NCBI RefSeq assembly: GCF_042186555.1
Contig: NC_133326.1
Location: 441,304,147 to 441,368,146 of the forward strand
Direction: 5' to 3'
Source of the DNA: Aquarana catesbeiana
Lineage: Eukaryota > Chordata > Amphibia > Anura > Ranidae
DNA: 64,000 nucleotides
Position numbers and translations under genes: made by a program. The notes under the pieces were generated by a model. The model was not told the DNA's origin. It worked only from the letters and a program-made list of their open reading frames with translations, and searched no databases. Of the stretch, positions 1 to 10,574 are shown piece by piece (position 1 is the stretch's first letter; each line of letters begins with the position of its first letter).

Positions 1-10
1 ACTGTGTAGA

Positions 11-130
11 TTAAAGCGGTGTTCCAGCCTCTTAAAAGAAAAAAAAAAAGATTGTAGCTGACTACTTTTAATATACTGTAAAGACACTTACCTGTCCAGG
101 GATCCCACGATGTCGGCCTCCCGAAACCGA
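11..130. mobile_element. Probable end of a TTAA-flanked MITE
   Basis: TTAA followed by AGCGG and a short low-complexity stretch, then a segment (acttacctgtcc plus a gggatcc/gatgtcgg core) that recurs in other TTAA MITEs of this window (compare 26055-26095). The partner end is not identified, so this is an incomplete or diverged copy. Confidence 0.35.
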
Positions 131-560
131 TTAGTTCATTCCATGGGTGCCATGGACTCCCTTATCAAGGACATTAAGAGGGGTAAGATCACTCATCTAC
201 CACAACAATAGACGCCTAGATCTGAAGCTGAGAGAAATCACCCCTCTGAGCTTGAGTTCCTTTCTTTCTTTACAGGCTTCAGTCTCTAAGGCCGACCCCA
301 AGCTAGGAGCCCAAATTCACTGCAATCCCTGAACCCAAACTTGAAGGCCAGTATTTCTTCAGCATAGTGGGGCACCTAACTTTCCAAAATGGGGGGATGT
401 CTATCAGCCTTTGCAGACATTTGAACAAACAGTATCTCAATTGCTTGAGCAAGGGAGGTGATTTTACTTTCTCTAAAAACTAGAGTTCCCCCTTCTAAGT
501 CCCTCCCTGGTTCTTGTCTTCCAACCTTGTGGTATTACCATTTAGATTAACATGTAGCCC
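131..560. other. Unassigned intron sequence, possibly DIRS gag remnant
   Basis: No intact reading frame. A short frame around 141-330 and the position just upstream of DIRS reverse-transcriptase remnants suggest the decayed gag end of the same element. No diagnostic motif was seen, so this is inference from order only. Confidence 0.25.
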
Positions 561-567
561 TTGCAAG

Positions 568-891
568 CAGTGGCGGTTGCTCCATTAGGGGCGCAGGGGC
601 ACCGCCCCTAAAATTCATGTGCCCGGCCCCTAATCTACATGCAGGGTGCTGGACGCATGGATTTCAATGTGTTTTTTTTTTTCTTCTTTGAAGCACATGA
701 TTGGAGCCTGAGGCTAAAAAAAAGGGTGGGCTTGGGGCACAGAGCACTGCGCCCTGATCCCATCCAGTTGTGTGACATTCACACAATGTCATGGGGGTGG
801 GGGGGTTTGTGGTGGCGTTATGTGCGAGTGAGGGGGGGGGAGGGCAGCTTTGTTTGTCCCGCCCCCAAATATTGAGCACCAGCCACCACTG
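568..891. mobile_element. hAT-type MITE (324 bp)
   Basis: The ends form an inverted repeat (CAGTGGCGG... / ...CCACCACTG) and are flanked by 8-bp near-identical direct repeats, CTTGCAAG (560-567) and CTCGCAAG (892-899). An 8-bp duplication with CAG/CTG-type ends is typical of hAT transposons. There is no transposase; it is a non-autonomous copy. Confidence 0.75.
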
Positions 892-899
892 CTCGCAAG

Positions 900-1575
900 T
901 CTTCTGGAGCAAAGGGTTTTTGCCCCAGTAACTTTATTGGAAAGGTTTCAAGGAGTCTATTCCCACATTTTCACAATTGCAAATGCAAAAGGGAGCATTT
1001 GCCCCATCTTGCATCTAAAGGCCCTGAAAATCTTAATTTCCCCCCTATATTTTATATGGAATTCACTAGGTCTGTCATAGCCTGCCTTCATGGATATTGT
1101 GGACACATACATGTGTCCCTATTTTTCTAGTCCAGTGGCCATTTTTTGCTTTGCTATGGGACCCCAGCACCTCCAGTTTATGACCCTGCCATTTAGTCTG
1201 CCTTCCACCCACCATGTATTCAGCAAGGTTCTTGCGCCTCTGCTTGCCTCATTATGCTCCCAGAGCATCCCTATTGTGTGATATCTGGACGATGACATGA
1301 TGGCCAACAGACCAATTTGCCTGACACGAAAGACCAGATTGTCTCTGACCTGGAAAATGCTTCCTTCTGATATCTTGGAAGATCATCAAAAAGGATGCCA
1401 GCCTTAACAGGCTGGGGGGTAGGCCTGGGCACCCTTTTGGTTCAGGGGACTTGGAAGTTAGAGAAATCCTGACTCCCAATCAACATTCTGGAACTTCAAG
1501 TGGTTTGGTAGTCTATAACGCTTGTCATCTCAACTGGAGGGTTTTCTGATCAGCATCCAGTGGGACCGTGCCACA
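900..1575 (+). pseudogene. Decayed DIRS-type reverse transcriptase and RNase H
   Basis: Broken frames read as DIRS polymerase. At about 940-1010 there is a 'YSHIFTI...ICPIL' stretch matching the 'YSNLFTVPK..G.VRPIL' region of the better copies at 24 and 52 kb. At 1165-1300 a 'HLQFMTLPF' stretch is followed by YLDD (1272-1283), the catalytic RT box. At 1395-1570 come a 'GWG'-like and a 'LPINILEL' RNase H stretch. Many stops and frameshifts show an old inactive copy. The remainder of the same element appears at 1948-2340, 4800-5290 and 7330-7970, in order and on the same strand. Confidence 0.65.
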
Positions 1576-1579
1576 TAAA

Positions 1580-1947
1580 TCGTGTAACAACTTTCTTTTA
1601 CGATATTTTTATATTTACAATATTTTTATTTAAAAGAGTTTTCAGACAAAAAGAATAGAGAATATGCAACAGGTACAGGAATTGACAATAGCAATGAGCC
1701 AAACCTTTTATGTAACTGTCGGGTAAATCTCATGTAAACAATGAACAGAAGGTCATTCCAGAGCGTATAACAACTTTTAAAGAGGAACCAAAGGTCTGGT
1801 TTGCCATCCTGCTTCATGGTCTCTTGATTTAGCAGCATGTTAAAGCTCCGGTCGTGAGGAGAGGGAGTCCACAACTCGGTAATATCCATGATGCAAGACT
1901 TTGACGTATTTTGCTTGGTCCAAGTAGAAAAACACAGCACCTCAAAA
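1580..1947. other. Unassigned insertion within the decayed DIRS copy
   Basis: This stretch separates RNase H-like sequence (ending about 1575) from an RT 'GYLDDLL' segment (1948 on). It starts in an A/T-rich run and holds a 104-residue antisense open frame (1626-1940) with no recognisable domain. It could be a LINE 3' end or a different DIRS join; I could not assign it. Confidence 0.3.
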
Positions 1948-2340
1948 AGTGCATTTACTCACAACATTCTTAATCGTACATCACAGAAAATGGGTAAAAA
2001 TGGCAGATTTCCCTGCCAGGCATAATCCCTCCCAATGTTTTGGCTCTGCTTCTGGGATTGATTACCTGGAGTACCCCCCAATAGTGGGTTACCTTGACGA
2101 CCTGCTTAGGGAGCAATTATTTCAGACCTTGGCATCAAATGTCAATCAGGTTGGGTACTGAACCGTCAGAAATTTGCTTTTGTTCCAATGCAACCGTTTT
2201 AGTATTTGGGCTTGGTTTTAGACATGGCATAGGCAAAGGTTCTGCTTTCTCAGATGTTCCTGTCCCTAGTCAAAAAAGAGGAACTGCAGTCTGCTCACAT
2301 AATTTTTAATAAAAGCATCTATGCCATTCTGAAGCTTCCC
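1948..2340 (+). pseudogene. Second DIRS RT fragment with YLDD box
   Basis: A frame through 2084-2106 reads VGYLDDLL, the DIRS catalytic box. It is followed by a thumb-like stretch ('ASNVNQ' and, after frameshifts, a 'KKEELQSAH' segment). This repeats a region already present at 1165-1300, so two DIRS copies or a rearranged copy contribute to the left end of the window. The last part (2281-2370) recurs at about 15774-15865 inside a Tc1 element. Confidence 0.6.
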
Positions 2341-2446
2341 TCCAACCACTTTACATATTATTTTATATATACTGTACTATCTGTATTATCTGTACTTGCC
2401 AATTATGCTGCAGAAATCTCCCTCCACTTATTATATATTATATAGT

Positions 2447-2571
2447 GCTAAGCCCACTTACTGCGACAAAGTACCCCTAATTAGTGGGGGTTGAGACAAA
2501 GGTTCTTTCATTCTATTACTAGGGTAGGACCCACTAATTCAGGGTACTATGTCGCAGTAAGTGGGCTTAGC
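2447..2571. mobile_element. Short fold-back MITE
   Basis: A near-perfect hairpin of 125 bp. The left arm GCTAAGCCCACTTACTGCGA is mirrored by the right arm ending in AAGTGGGCTTAGC, with a short loop. Flanks are A/T rich (tatagt / tctata) and may be degenerate target duplications. Confidence 0.7.
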
Positions 2572-2765
2572 TCTATATTGACCATATAGTGTGACCAAAC
2601 CCCCGTATTTTTGAATATGTTCAGGTGTTTTTAACTAGCCTTGCAGGATAAATGTCATTCTTGTATGTGTGTGCTGTAACTTGTTTTGTACTGTTTTTGG
2701 TCTTATAGCAGCACCATCTTGAATGTAAAGTATTTTAGGGTGTGCCCCCCAAGTATGTTTTTGTA

Positions 2766-2868
2766 GGCTGCATTGGTGGACACGGACGAGGCTGCATTGC
2801 ATTGGTGGACACAGGCGTGGCTGCATTGGTGGACACGGGCGAGGCTGCTTTGGCGAGCATGGATAAAG
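2766..2868. repeat. 24-bp minisatellite, about four units
   Basis: Tandem units built on GGCTGCATTGGTGGACACGG; one unit is expanded to 29 bp by an internal 'gcatt' repeat. The array generates open antisense frames that are not genes. Confidence 0.8.
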
Positions 2869-2895
2869 TTGCTTAATTCTGCATAAAACATTTAA

Positions 2896-3513
2896 AGTGG
2901 ATGTAAACACGATTTTTTTTTTTTTTTTTTTATCATACTGTAGAGTATAAGATTTTCTATCATTTGAGCCCAGTCTTGCCACACAGAGTTAATCCATCTC
3001 TGAGCAATCCTCTTTTATTGTTCAGTGAGATAATTCTTAACAAACTGAGAAAAACTTTGTCAAATACTCCCCCTTGCTGTGAGCGACAAGTGATTTACAT
3101 CTCGTGCTTCAGCCTAAGACACATGCAGTATTTTTTAATTCCCTCCCCCACTCCTTTCTTCAGCAGCTCTGCAAGGATTGGCTGTTACACACCTCAGCAT
3201 GATTTGGCATGCTGAAGTCATGTGGTTACTTTCCTGTCTTTTCACTGGATGTTAGAGATCATAGCAGAAGTTCAGTGTTAGAAATACACAGGAGAAAATG
3301 CATATTGACAAGGGGAGTGTAGAGGTGGGCGGGGAGTCTGACATCACGGCTCCACCCACCAAGCTCCAGAGAACAGACCCACCCACAGAATGCAGTTTTT
3401 CGGATCTAATAACAGACAGAGGGGAGACCTTTGACAGGTAAAGATACATGCAGGAGGCATGTATACTCCTATGGCAGTAGTTTAGAAAGGATGACATTGG
3501 GTTTACATCCACT
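2896..3513. mobile_element. TTAA-flanked MITE, copy 1 (618 bp)
   Basis: The terminal inverted repeat AGTGGATGTAAAC at the left mirrors GTTTACATCCACT at the right, with TTAA directly outside both ends (2892-2895, 3514-3517). TTAA target duplication points to the piggyBac or Kolobok superfamilies. There is no transposase. It is nearly identical along its length to 62401-63036 and shares its ends with 5333-7316. Confidence 0.85.
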
Positions 3514-3517
3514 TTAA

Positions 3518-3890
3518 GGGTAATTTCATGAGATAATCTATGAGGGCGTGATTAGGAGCAGGGTAGGGGTTGGGTGGGGCAACTGGTGGCGAGTAACCCT
3601 TGAGGCCTGGCTAGTAGCTCAGGACTTGAAATTTTGAGCCCTGATGTATTCCTCAATACCTCTCTATTAAGCCAATCAAAATTCCAATAAATATGATATA
3701 ATAGGACTTCCAGTAGTGTTCCACTCTATTGCTATAAAACTTTAGACTTTGTCCTGCTTGAATGAGGGTCAGACTGACTTGTTAGTGATGAAAAATATTC
3801 TTTCATACTATTTCAACTAGCTGTCATTTACCTCATTATCAAATCCCTATTCTAGCGCCAATTTGTGTTCCTCACTAGATATGTATCTAT
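3518..3890. other. No recognised feature
   Basis: Ordinary intron-like sequence without an open frame, hairpin or repeat that I could identify. Confidence 0.4.
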
Positions 3891-4260
3891 TTTTTTCCAT
3901 CTAGTTTCTATAGAACTCCAAGACCTCCCACAGCACCTTTCAAAATAGAGAAGCACTCAATTAAAAAGTAAAATGCCAAAAATAGACTCCCCACAAAAAC
4001 TTAACATGTTTTGCCACCATTTGTGCCTTTATCAAGAGTATCCAACAAACAGGAAGTACTCAGTGCCCCTTCTTGTTGCATATCAAATCAAAGAAAAAGT
4101 GTCTGCCATGACCATGTGGCTGCCCTGTTTATAAAGCCTCTCATTTTGGTACTTCCTGATGATGTCCGTGCATGCGCGCGAGTCTTTACACCTGATGCAT
4201 GATGTCATCACGGATTGTCTCAAATTGACTTTCAGCGCCATCTAGTGGATTTTCACAGGA
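3890..4260 (-). mobile_element. Possible relic of a hammerhead-bearing fold-back element
   Basis: On the minus strand, 3995-4040 carries an order of boxes resembling a decayed hammerhead: TTGATAA where CUGANGA is expected, then a G/C stretch, then CAAAAC where GAAAC is expected, then ATGTT. Two core positions are mutated. No flanking duplication was identified. Call made by resemblance to the ribozymes at 42.5 and 46.2 kb. Confidence 0.3.
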
Positions 4261-4790
4261 AATCAATGGTAGTGTTGTAACTAATTCCTTGGCAGTATTT
4301 AATTTGTTCTGGTCATTGAGCAACCATTTATGATATACCTCCAAAAGCAGCACTAATAAATGTATCACTATTTCAGGATGCCAAATTATGACCTTTTTTT
4401 TCAGATTTTTTTTTTTTTTTTTGGAAATGGCTGTGGACCAATCTGTCATGCAAAACCTCTAAAATGTCTTTTAGATCCTTAATCTCTACATGTTGGCCAG
4501 TATTTTATAAAAAAATAACATAAATTGAGGCTGATTTTCCCCGAAAAATTTCCTACAACTCTGATTTGGTCCTTGCCTTCCTTGTTAACCTTTTGACTTT
4601 GCGTTTTCACCTGTTTTTTTGTTTTTTTCACTTTGTATAGTATACCCTTTCACCAGATAGCCTCTCTTCCTGAATTTGTTCAATAACTGGCATTCACTTT
4701 CGAAGTCTGTTCTTGTTGAGCAGTTCTTCCTCGCCCTAACAAACTGACCAACCAGAATGCCATTTTAAAGGGCAGTTAGATGGTGGCTCT
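4261..4790. other. No recognised feature
   Basis: A/T-rich intron-like sequence with T-runs (4391-4421). No coding or terminal-repeat signal seen. Confidence 0.35.
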
Positions 4791-4799
4791 ATCCAGTGT

Positions 4800-5290
4800 G
4801 AAAAAAAAGTATTAGTTGCAGTCGGTTTGCTAAAGAACCTAGTTTATAAAGTATCATTGGCATCTCCGTTAATGGTCTAATTTCAGGCTAATTTATTCCT
4901 TCCCTCCAGTGTGACTTCTGCCTCGTCTGCTCCTCAAATTAGACCGAGAGGTAATTCTATTGCCCAAAATTGGCTCAGAACAACATGGTACACAGACATA
5001 CTCAGACTTCTAGCAGACAGCTCCTGGCCCCTCCTAATAGGCCAGATCTCCTGTCTCAATGTCATCTATTCCATCGTGCTTCAGTCTCTGGCTTTAACGG
5101 CATGGCTGTTGGAGGCCATGTCTTAACGAGTAGAGGGCTTCCTGAGTCTGATTCCTATTTTGCTGAAAACAAGAAAAGACACTTCCCGGAAAATCTATCA
5201 TACTTAGAAATCTTATTTTGCCTGGCGCAAATTCAGTTAATTCAGCTCAAGAGGTTACTCTGTGCCTAGCATTCTGGCTGTTCAGAAAAA
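4800..5290 (+). pseudogene. DIRS fragment: polymerase-recombinase junction
   Basis: Overlapping frames at 4911-5126 and 4970-5269 contain 'RPDLLSQ' and 'LALTAWLL'-type stretches. In the better DIRS copies (44.4 and 54.1 kb) the equivalent RPDLLSQ and 'GLAIEAHI'-type segments lie between RNase H and the tyrosine recombinase. Several frameshifts. Its position after the RT pieces at 0.9-2.3 kb and before the 3' end at 7.3-8 kb supports one decayed element spanning 0.9-8 kb. Confidence 0.6.
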
Positions 5291-5770
5291 CTGATCCCCC
5301 CCTTTGGGGATGCAAGGGGCTTACACACTTAAAGTGGATGTAAACCCTCACATATACCCAGTGAATTGACTAGCCTCAGATGATACACAGGGATGAAACA
5401 AATCTTTTTTACATGTATATCTGCTGTCTTCATCTTTATATACTATTTAGAAAGTGCACATCATGTTAGGAAATTTTCTCTTCCTAGTTAGCACTGCAGT
5501 GAAGACTGGACATACAGCCAAGACAGCTGATTGGAGGAAAGGCACACATCCCCTCTCCTCATAGTGGTAGTGACTTTCAGCTCTGTCCCTTGAATCGTTC
5601 AGGGCTCTGCTAATCTATAGCATCCTCCCCAACACACAACTCAGGCTGCTTTTATCATATGTGACGGAGAACTTGTCAGGAGTTATCAGGCTGATAACAG
5701 AAGAACGGAGCAGGAGACAGCTACGGGACATAGTGCTTTAAAGAGAAATAACAAAATACTGCAGATAATA

Positions 5771-7273
5771 CAGTGCCTTGCAAAAGTATTTACCCCCCTT
5801 GGCTTTTTACCTATTTTGTTACATTACAGCTTTCAGTTCATTTTTTTTGTCTGAATTATGTGATGGATCAGAACACAATGGTCTAAGTTGAAGTAAAATT
5901 AGAAAAATATATACTTAAAACTATTTTTCAGAAATAAAAAACTGATAATTGGCGTGTGCGTATGTATTCACCCACTTTATGAAGCCCATAAAAAGCTCTG
6001 GTGCAACTCATTTACCTTCAGAAGTCACATAATTAGTGAAATGATGTCCACCTGTTTGCAATCTAAGTGTCACATGATCTGTCATTACATATACACACCT
6101 TTTTGAAAGGCCCTAGAGGCTGCAACACCTAAGCATGAGCCACCACTAACCAAACACTGCCATGAAGACCAAGGAACTCTCCAAACAAGTAAGGGACAAT
6201 GTTGTTGAAAAGTACAAGTCACGGACCGGGCAAGGAGGGCATTAATCAGAGGGGCAGCACAGAGACCTAAGGTAACCCTGGAGGGGCTGCAGAGTTCCAC
6301 AGCAGAGACTGGAGTATCTGTACATAGGACAACAATAAGCTGTACGCTCCATAGAGTTGGGCTTTATGGCAGAGTGGCCAGAAGAAAGCCATTACTTTCA
6401 GCAAAAAACAAAATGGCACGTTTTGAGTTTGCGAAAAGGCATGTGAGAAACTCCCAAAATTTATGGAGGAAGGTGCTCTGGTCTGATGAGACTAAAATTG
6501 AACTTTTTGGCCATCAAAGAAAACGCTATGTCTGGTGCAAACCCAACACATCACATCACCCAAAGAACACCATCCCCACAGTGAAAACATGGTGGTGGCA
6601 GCATCATGCAGTGGGGATGTTTTTCAGCAGTCGGGACTGGGAAACTGGTCAAAGTTGAGGGAAAGATGGCTGGTGCTAAATACAGGGATATTCTTGAACA
6701 AAACCTGTACCACTCTGTGTGTGATTTAAGGCTAGGATGGAGGTTCACCGTCCAGCAGCACAATGACCCCAAACACACTGCTAAAGCAACATTTGAGTGG
6801 TTTAAGGGGAAACGTGTAAATGTGTTGGAATGGCCTAGTCAAAGCCCAGACCTCAATCCCATAGAAAATCTGTGGTCAGACTTAAAGATTGCTGTTCACA
6901 TGGGAAAACCATCCAGCTTGAAGGAACTGGAGCAGTTTTGCAAGGAGGAATGGACAAAAATCCCAGTGGTAAGATGTGGCAAGCTCATAGAGACTTATCC
7001 AAAGGGACTTGGAGCTGTGATGGCCGCAAAAGGTGGCTCTACAAAGTATTGACTTTAGGGGGGGTGATTAGTTTTGCACATTGACTTTTTCTGTTATTTT
7101 GTCCTATTTGTTTGCTTCACAATAAAAAAAAAAACTCTTAAGTTGTGGGCATGTTCTGTAAATTAAATAATGCAAATCCTCAAACAATCCATGTTATTTC
7201 CAGGTTGTGAGGCAGCAAAACACGAAAAATGCCAGGGGGCGGGGGGAGGGGTGAATACTTTTGCAAGGCACTG
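5771..7273 (+). mobile_element. Tc1/mariner transposon (1503 bp)
   Basis: Terminal inverted repeats CAGTGCCTTGCAAAAGTATT at the left and its complement at the right, with TA target duplications at 5769-5770 and 7274-7275. Inside is a broken Tc1 transposase. It sits inside a TTAA MITE, so it is the younger of the two. Ends are well preserved, but the transposase is not intact. Confidence 0.92.
6160..7051 (+). pseudogene. Tc1 transposase (DD34E), frameshifted
   Basis: The N-terminus starts at ATG 6162 with a 'KQVRDNVVEKYKS' helix-turn-helix segment, then breaks near 6245. The catalytic domain follows in two frames: 6374-6658 with WSDETK (first Asp) and 6606-7052 with HNDPKHTAK (second Asp) and SPDLNPIENLW (Glu). 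The GGSIM/WGCFS junction needs a frame change near 6606-6650. The C-terminus ends in a 'KGGSTKY' motif typical of the family. The three catalytic acidic residues survive, but the frame breaks and the N-terminal damage make it non-functional. Normal family length is about 340 residues. Confidence 0.9.
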
Positions 7274-7329
7274 TATGTGCCCAGCTCAAATTTCATAAAT
7301 CAGGTTTACATCCACTTTAAGTAAAAACC

Positions 7330-7970
7330 TCCTCCTGTGCTCTTGCATGCTCACTCCACCAGATCTGTATGCCTTTACTGGCCTTTTTGACCCCAAGCCT
7401 GTGTAGCCCAACTACATTAGGCTGCCATCTGATCTTATACTGATTTCATACTTTACCAAAGTTTTACCAGGTGGAGTTCAGCACTCTGTTTTTTTACCCC
7501 TGTTGTTTGGGCCTGTTATCACAGTTTTGTTTGTGTAGTTGTTACCCACCCTTTGTATTCATTACTTTAGAACATTCCATGGTGTATGAATTATGCTGCC
7601 CGTGTCCTGTACTGTACAATTAAGATTTGAGGAATTTTGACTTTTCTGTAAATTTCATATCTTGGAGTACAGTACAGGACACAAGCCACCCTGCCTTCAT
7701 TTCCTTGGTTTACACTGCATTGCTTGCAAGAAAAATGAGGATTCACAGGGAGGGGGTAGAGTTAAAAGGAAAGGCACCAGGGGGGTGGGGTCCCCCAAAA
7801 GCTTGCCAGTGTCCAAACACCTGAAGTTATGCACCTTTTAACCTACAGTGTATGAGTATGTTGTCAGGGTCCATGTACTTCAAGACATGACATTCATGGA
7901 ATTTACAGGTACGTAAAAAGTCTTCTTTCTATGTAGTATTATCTTTATTAGTATGGTTTAGATGAAGATC
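7330..7970 (+). mobile_element. 3' end of the decayed DIRS element with internal complementary region
   Basis: 7440-7480 reads as the recombinase C-terminal 'HTLPKFYQVEFS' stretch, compared with 'HTFTRFYQVDV' in the copy at 27.1 kb. Then 7597-7612 (GTGTCCTGTACTGTAC) is mirrored by 7667-7682 (GTACAGTACAGGACAC). This matches the internal complementary region seen in the 27.3-kb copy. A 'ggaatttacaggtacg' segment at 7897-7912 matches the 'ggattttacaggtaag' right end of other copies. Confidence 0.6.
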
Positions 7971-8099
7971 AGATCACATTTTTGACAATTCATGTAGAAA
8001 AATTCTAATTCATCAACTTGATTTGTTTTAGAAGATGGAAACTTTAGAATAGTTATACTCATTCATTCTTCAATTAATTTTTTTTTTTTTGGCACTATT

Positions 8100-8320
8100 G
8101 CGCTCTCCATTAACCATTGAGACCACTGTCACTAGAACTAAAAGTGAAGGAAAATCTAAAATTTGGAGTTGTCACCAGAACAGGAATAAAGCAGAAACTG
8201 TCCAACTGGTATACCTGTTCTGGTGATATTTCTTTATCTTGAAAATATTTCCTCTTCCTGTTGTGCCTACAGGACAGGAAGTGAAGGGAGGTCTTCCCAG
8301 TCGGGCACACATTGTAAAAC
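8100..8320. repeat. Short inverted-repeat relic upstream of exon
   Basis: TCACCAGAACAGG (8172-8184) is mirrored by CCTGTTCTGGTGA (about 8213-8225), so the region can form a hairpin. Probably an old MITE. The remainder of 7971-8637 shows only intron features. Confidence 0.4.
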
Positions 8321-8637
8321 CAAAACCTTATATGGTTTTTATTTTTTACTTTTCCTTACTCTATGAAAATAGACTTGCCTTTGGATATACTTTTTTTTTT
8401 ACTTCTGCATGAGTTGGTGCCCTTAACAGAAGCGCTTAGATTGAAAGTTCAAACTTTACTGGATCCAAGTAGGGAATCCAGGATGAGAGACCTAGAATCT
8501 CAACCTTCAAAAACAAGTCACCAGTGATAGTTCTGATATTTCAATATCTGCTGTAAACGAACACAACTCTGCCTGCATTTCTCAACAAATTTGATCTCCT
8601 TTTTGTTTTAACGATTTTCTTTTGCCTCATGTTACAG

Positions 8638-8831
8638 GAATTGATCAATATGACCGTGACAGTATAATCAATGACTTTAAAAATGGTGTATGCAAGCTAC
8701 TGGTGGCCACTTCTGTGGCAGCTCGAGGACTTGATGTGAAACAATTAATCTTGGTGATTAACTATTCATGCCCAAATCATTATGAGGATTATGTGCACAG
8801 AGCGGGACGTACAGGACGAGCTGGCAATAAG
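8638..8831 (+). CDS. DDX46: DDX46 internal exon: helicase motifs V and VI
   Basis: The frame starting with two bases of a split Gly codon encodes 64 residues of the C-terminal RecA-like domain of a DEAD-box helicase. Motif V region ATSVAARGLD and motif VI HRAGRTGRAG are present and intact. Flanking residues (GIDQYDRDSIINDF, NYSCPNHYEDYVHRAG) match DDX46/PRP5 rather than other DEAD-box proteins. DDX46 is an ATP-dependent RNA helicase that helps U2 snRNP engage the branch point during pre-spliceosome assembly in the nucleus. Acceptor: T-rich tract ending ttacag (AG 8636-8637). Donor: AAG|gtcaga at 8832. It joins in phase to the exon at 10048. The exon has no stops, unlike the neighbouring repeat-derived frames. 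Confidence 0.95.
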
Positions 8832-10047
8832 GTCAGAGAGTACAAATGTAACACATCTAAACAATTTTGTAATGCTGGACCTACATTAAGTGTGATTCTC
8901 AAGCAGTGTTGGCATATTTAGCAAAGAAAGAATTTATCTTTTACTTTGAACATCCCTTACGTGAATTTGCATTGTTTGGGCATGTTAAATTAATTTGAGT
9001 CTTGAAATGCATTCATGGTCCAACCCATGTGTACATTACTTGCACATTTCTAAAATGCTTTCCACTTCGTCTCCATGCTGAATCTATTAATAGGGTGGGG
9101 GGTCTCTCTTTTATAATGCATCTCTTCTTTTTCATTTTCAAATAAAAGTAAGCCTTGAAAGGCATTTTATGGTGCAGCCTAGGTGTGCACTTATAGATTT
9201 CTTTCAGGCACTGCTGTAATGCAGCAGCCACCCCAGAACCTTTGTTAGTAATCTAGTGATCTTGGGATCTCATTTTGGTTATCTTTTTGTGATGCTTAAG
9301 AATGTTTCCCAGGTATGGTTTATTTGCAGACTCCTTGCTGCTATTTTTATACAAAAACCCTTGTGCAGCCAAACTTAAATAATTGATTTTACAGCCTCTG
9401 AAAGTTTTTAATCTAGTGATGCAGGAAACATTTACTAAAGCATCCTCCCTTTTCATTGTGTTGAGAATGGTGTGGTAAAGTACCAGTTGATTAGAGATTG
9501 CATATTCAGTTAAGTAGGTTTTCTAACTTTAGCACAGACTTAGTATTTGTATTTATTATTATTATTATTCATGTGTAATGTCCTTCAGTTCATTGTGTTA
9601 CCAATCACTCAGGTGAACAATATTTGGACATCCCAAATGTTTAAACTTCCTGTGTCCCTCAGTGGGTGAGACAGAAAGTAGGATTTTTGATCATGCTGTC
9701 TGTACTGCTTTCCTACTAAACTGAGTAGGTTGGATTATACCCTAGGCAGGGCCTATAGTTTTCTTTTCAGTGTCCGGTTCTCCTGTAGGCAGCAGTATAA
9801 CCTAAAGGTTTAGAACTGCGTATCTCAATGGACGCCAAGAAAAGTAATTTTACAGTTGGTATAAAATATATATATATATATTTTTTTAAGGCAGGTTCAC
9901 TTAAAAAAAATAAATAAATAATTGGTTATTGAATGAAACCATCCCAGTTTGACTTACATGTATTATGCGTAGTGACATATTTGGTATGTTTTTTTTACAT
10001 GTTCTCACTAGAACATTCTCAGTGAATGTCCAACTGTTATTTTCTAG
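8832..10047 (+). other. DDX46 intron (about 1.2 kb) with a DIRS end relic
   Basis: Bounded by GT (8832) and AG (10046-10047). Stretch 9600-9870 resembles the terminal part of DIRS elements ('ggacatccc', 'tcctgtaggcagcagtataacc', 'ccaagaaaagtaattttacag'). The rest shows no feature. Confidence 0.7.
9600..9870 (+). mobile_element. Solo DIRS 3'-end relic
   Basis: Contains in order a 'tggacatccca' stretch, a 'gtaggcagcagtataacc' stretch and 'gccaagaaaagtaattttacag'. These correspond to ICR/right-end sequences at 57.8-58.3 kb and 27.8 kb. No coding remains. Confidence 0.5.
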
Positions 10048-10185
10048 GGATTTGCCTTTACATTCATTACAGAAGATCAGGCTCGTTATGCAGGGGATAT
10101 AATCAAGGCTTTGGAACTTTCAGGAAATACTGTTCCTCCTGAACTGGAAAAGCTCTGGTCAGAATTCAAAGAACAGCAGAAGGCG
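10048..10185 (+). CDS. DDX46: DDX46 internal exon: end of helicase core
   Basis: Forty-six codons starting GGA TTT GCC. The peptide begins GFAFTFITEDQARYAGDII and ends EFKEQQKA, matching DDX46 immediately after motif VI (NKG...TFITEDQARYAGDIIKALELSG). It closes the helicase C-terminal domain and starts the linker to the basic C-terminal part of the protein. Acceptor ttattttctag (AG 10046-10047); donor GCG|gtatgt at 10186. Phase 0 on both sides. The next exon lies 52 kb away (62196), an unusually long gap for this position of the gene. Confidence 0.95.
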
Positions 10186-10574
10186 GTATGTGTGTGTGTT
10201 TGTTTTTTTTTTTTGTTTTTTTTTTATGTTCCATTAATAATGTTATTAGTACTGTTTGGGTGATATAATTTTGTTCCAATCTCAGCCTTTCTTTGCGACT
10301 GAACACACTGCGTAAGCCAAGAATGTCATGTAAAACACAAACCCAGACTTTGTGTGTTCTAATCAGTAAAGCTTTAAAGGTGCAGAGGATCTGCACACGC
10401 CAGTCCCGTGTTTGTTTGTTTGTTTTTTTTGTTTTTTTTCACCCCCTTTCCCTTAAGGTGGTATCTGCAGATTTCAGATGCTTATCCATCCAGCGGATCC
10501 AGAGATGTCACGCTGAGATCCTCTCGTGCCTTGTCACAGCTCTGTCCTGCTCTGCATGTTCTTTCTGACGTCAT

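Larger units (their letters stand above)
5333..7316. mobile_element. TTAA MITE copy 2, interrupted by a Tc1 transposon
   Basis: Left end AGTGGATGTAAACC after TTAA (5329-5332) and right end GGTTTACATCCACT before TTAA (7317-7320), the same termini as 2896-3513. The interior differs from copies 1 and 3 and contains a complete Tc1 insertion (5771-7273). Subtracting the Tc1 leaves a MITE of about 0.48 kb. Confidence 0.8.

Noticed and set aside
2635..2982. 115-residue antisense open frame
   Set aside because: Generated by the 24-bp minisatellite and flanking low-complexity runs.
4150..4170. CTGATGA-like box in 'cttcctgatgatgtcc'
   Set aside because: No GAAA or complementary stems within range.
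6480..6500. Hammerhead box CTGATGAG
   Set aside because: It is the coding sequence for the SDETK motif of the Tc1 transposase; no stem II or GAAA follows.
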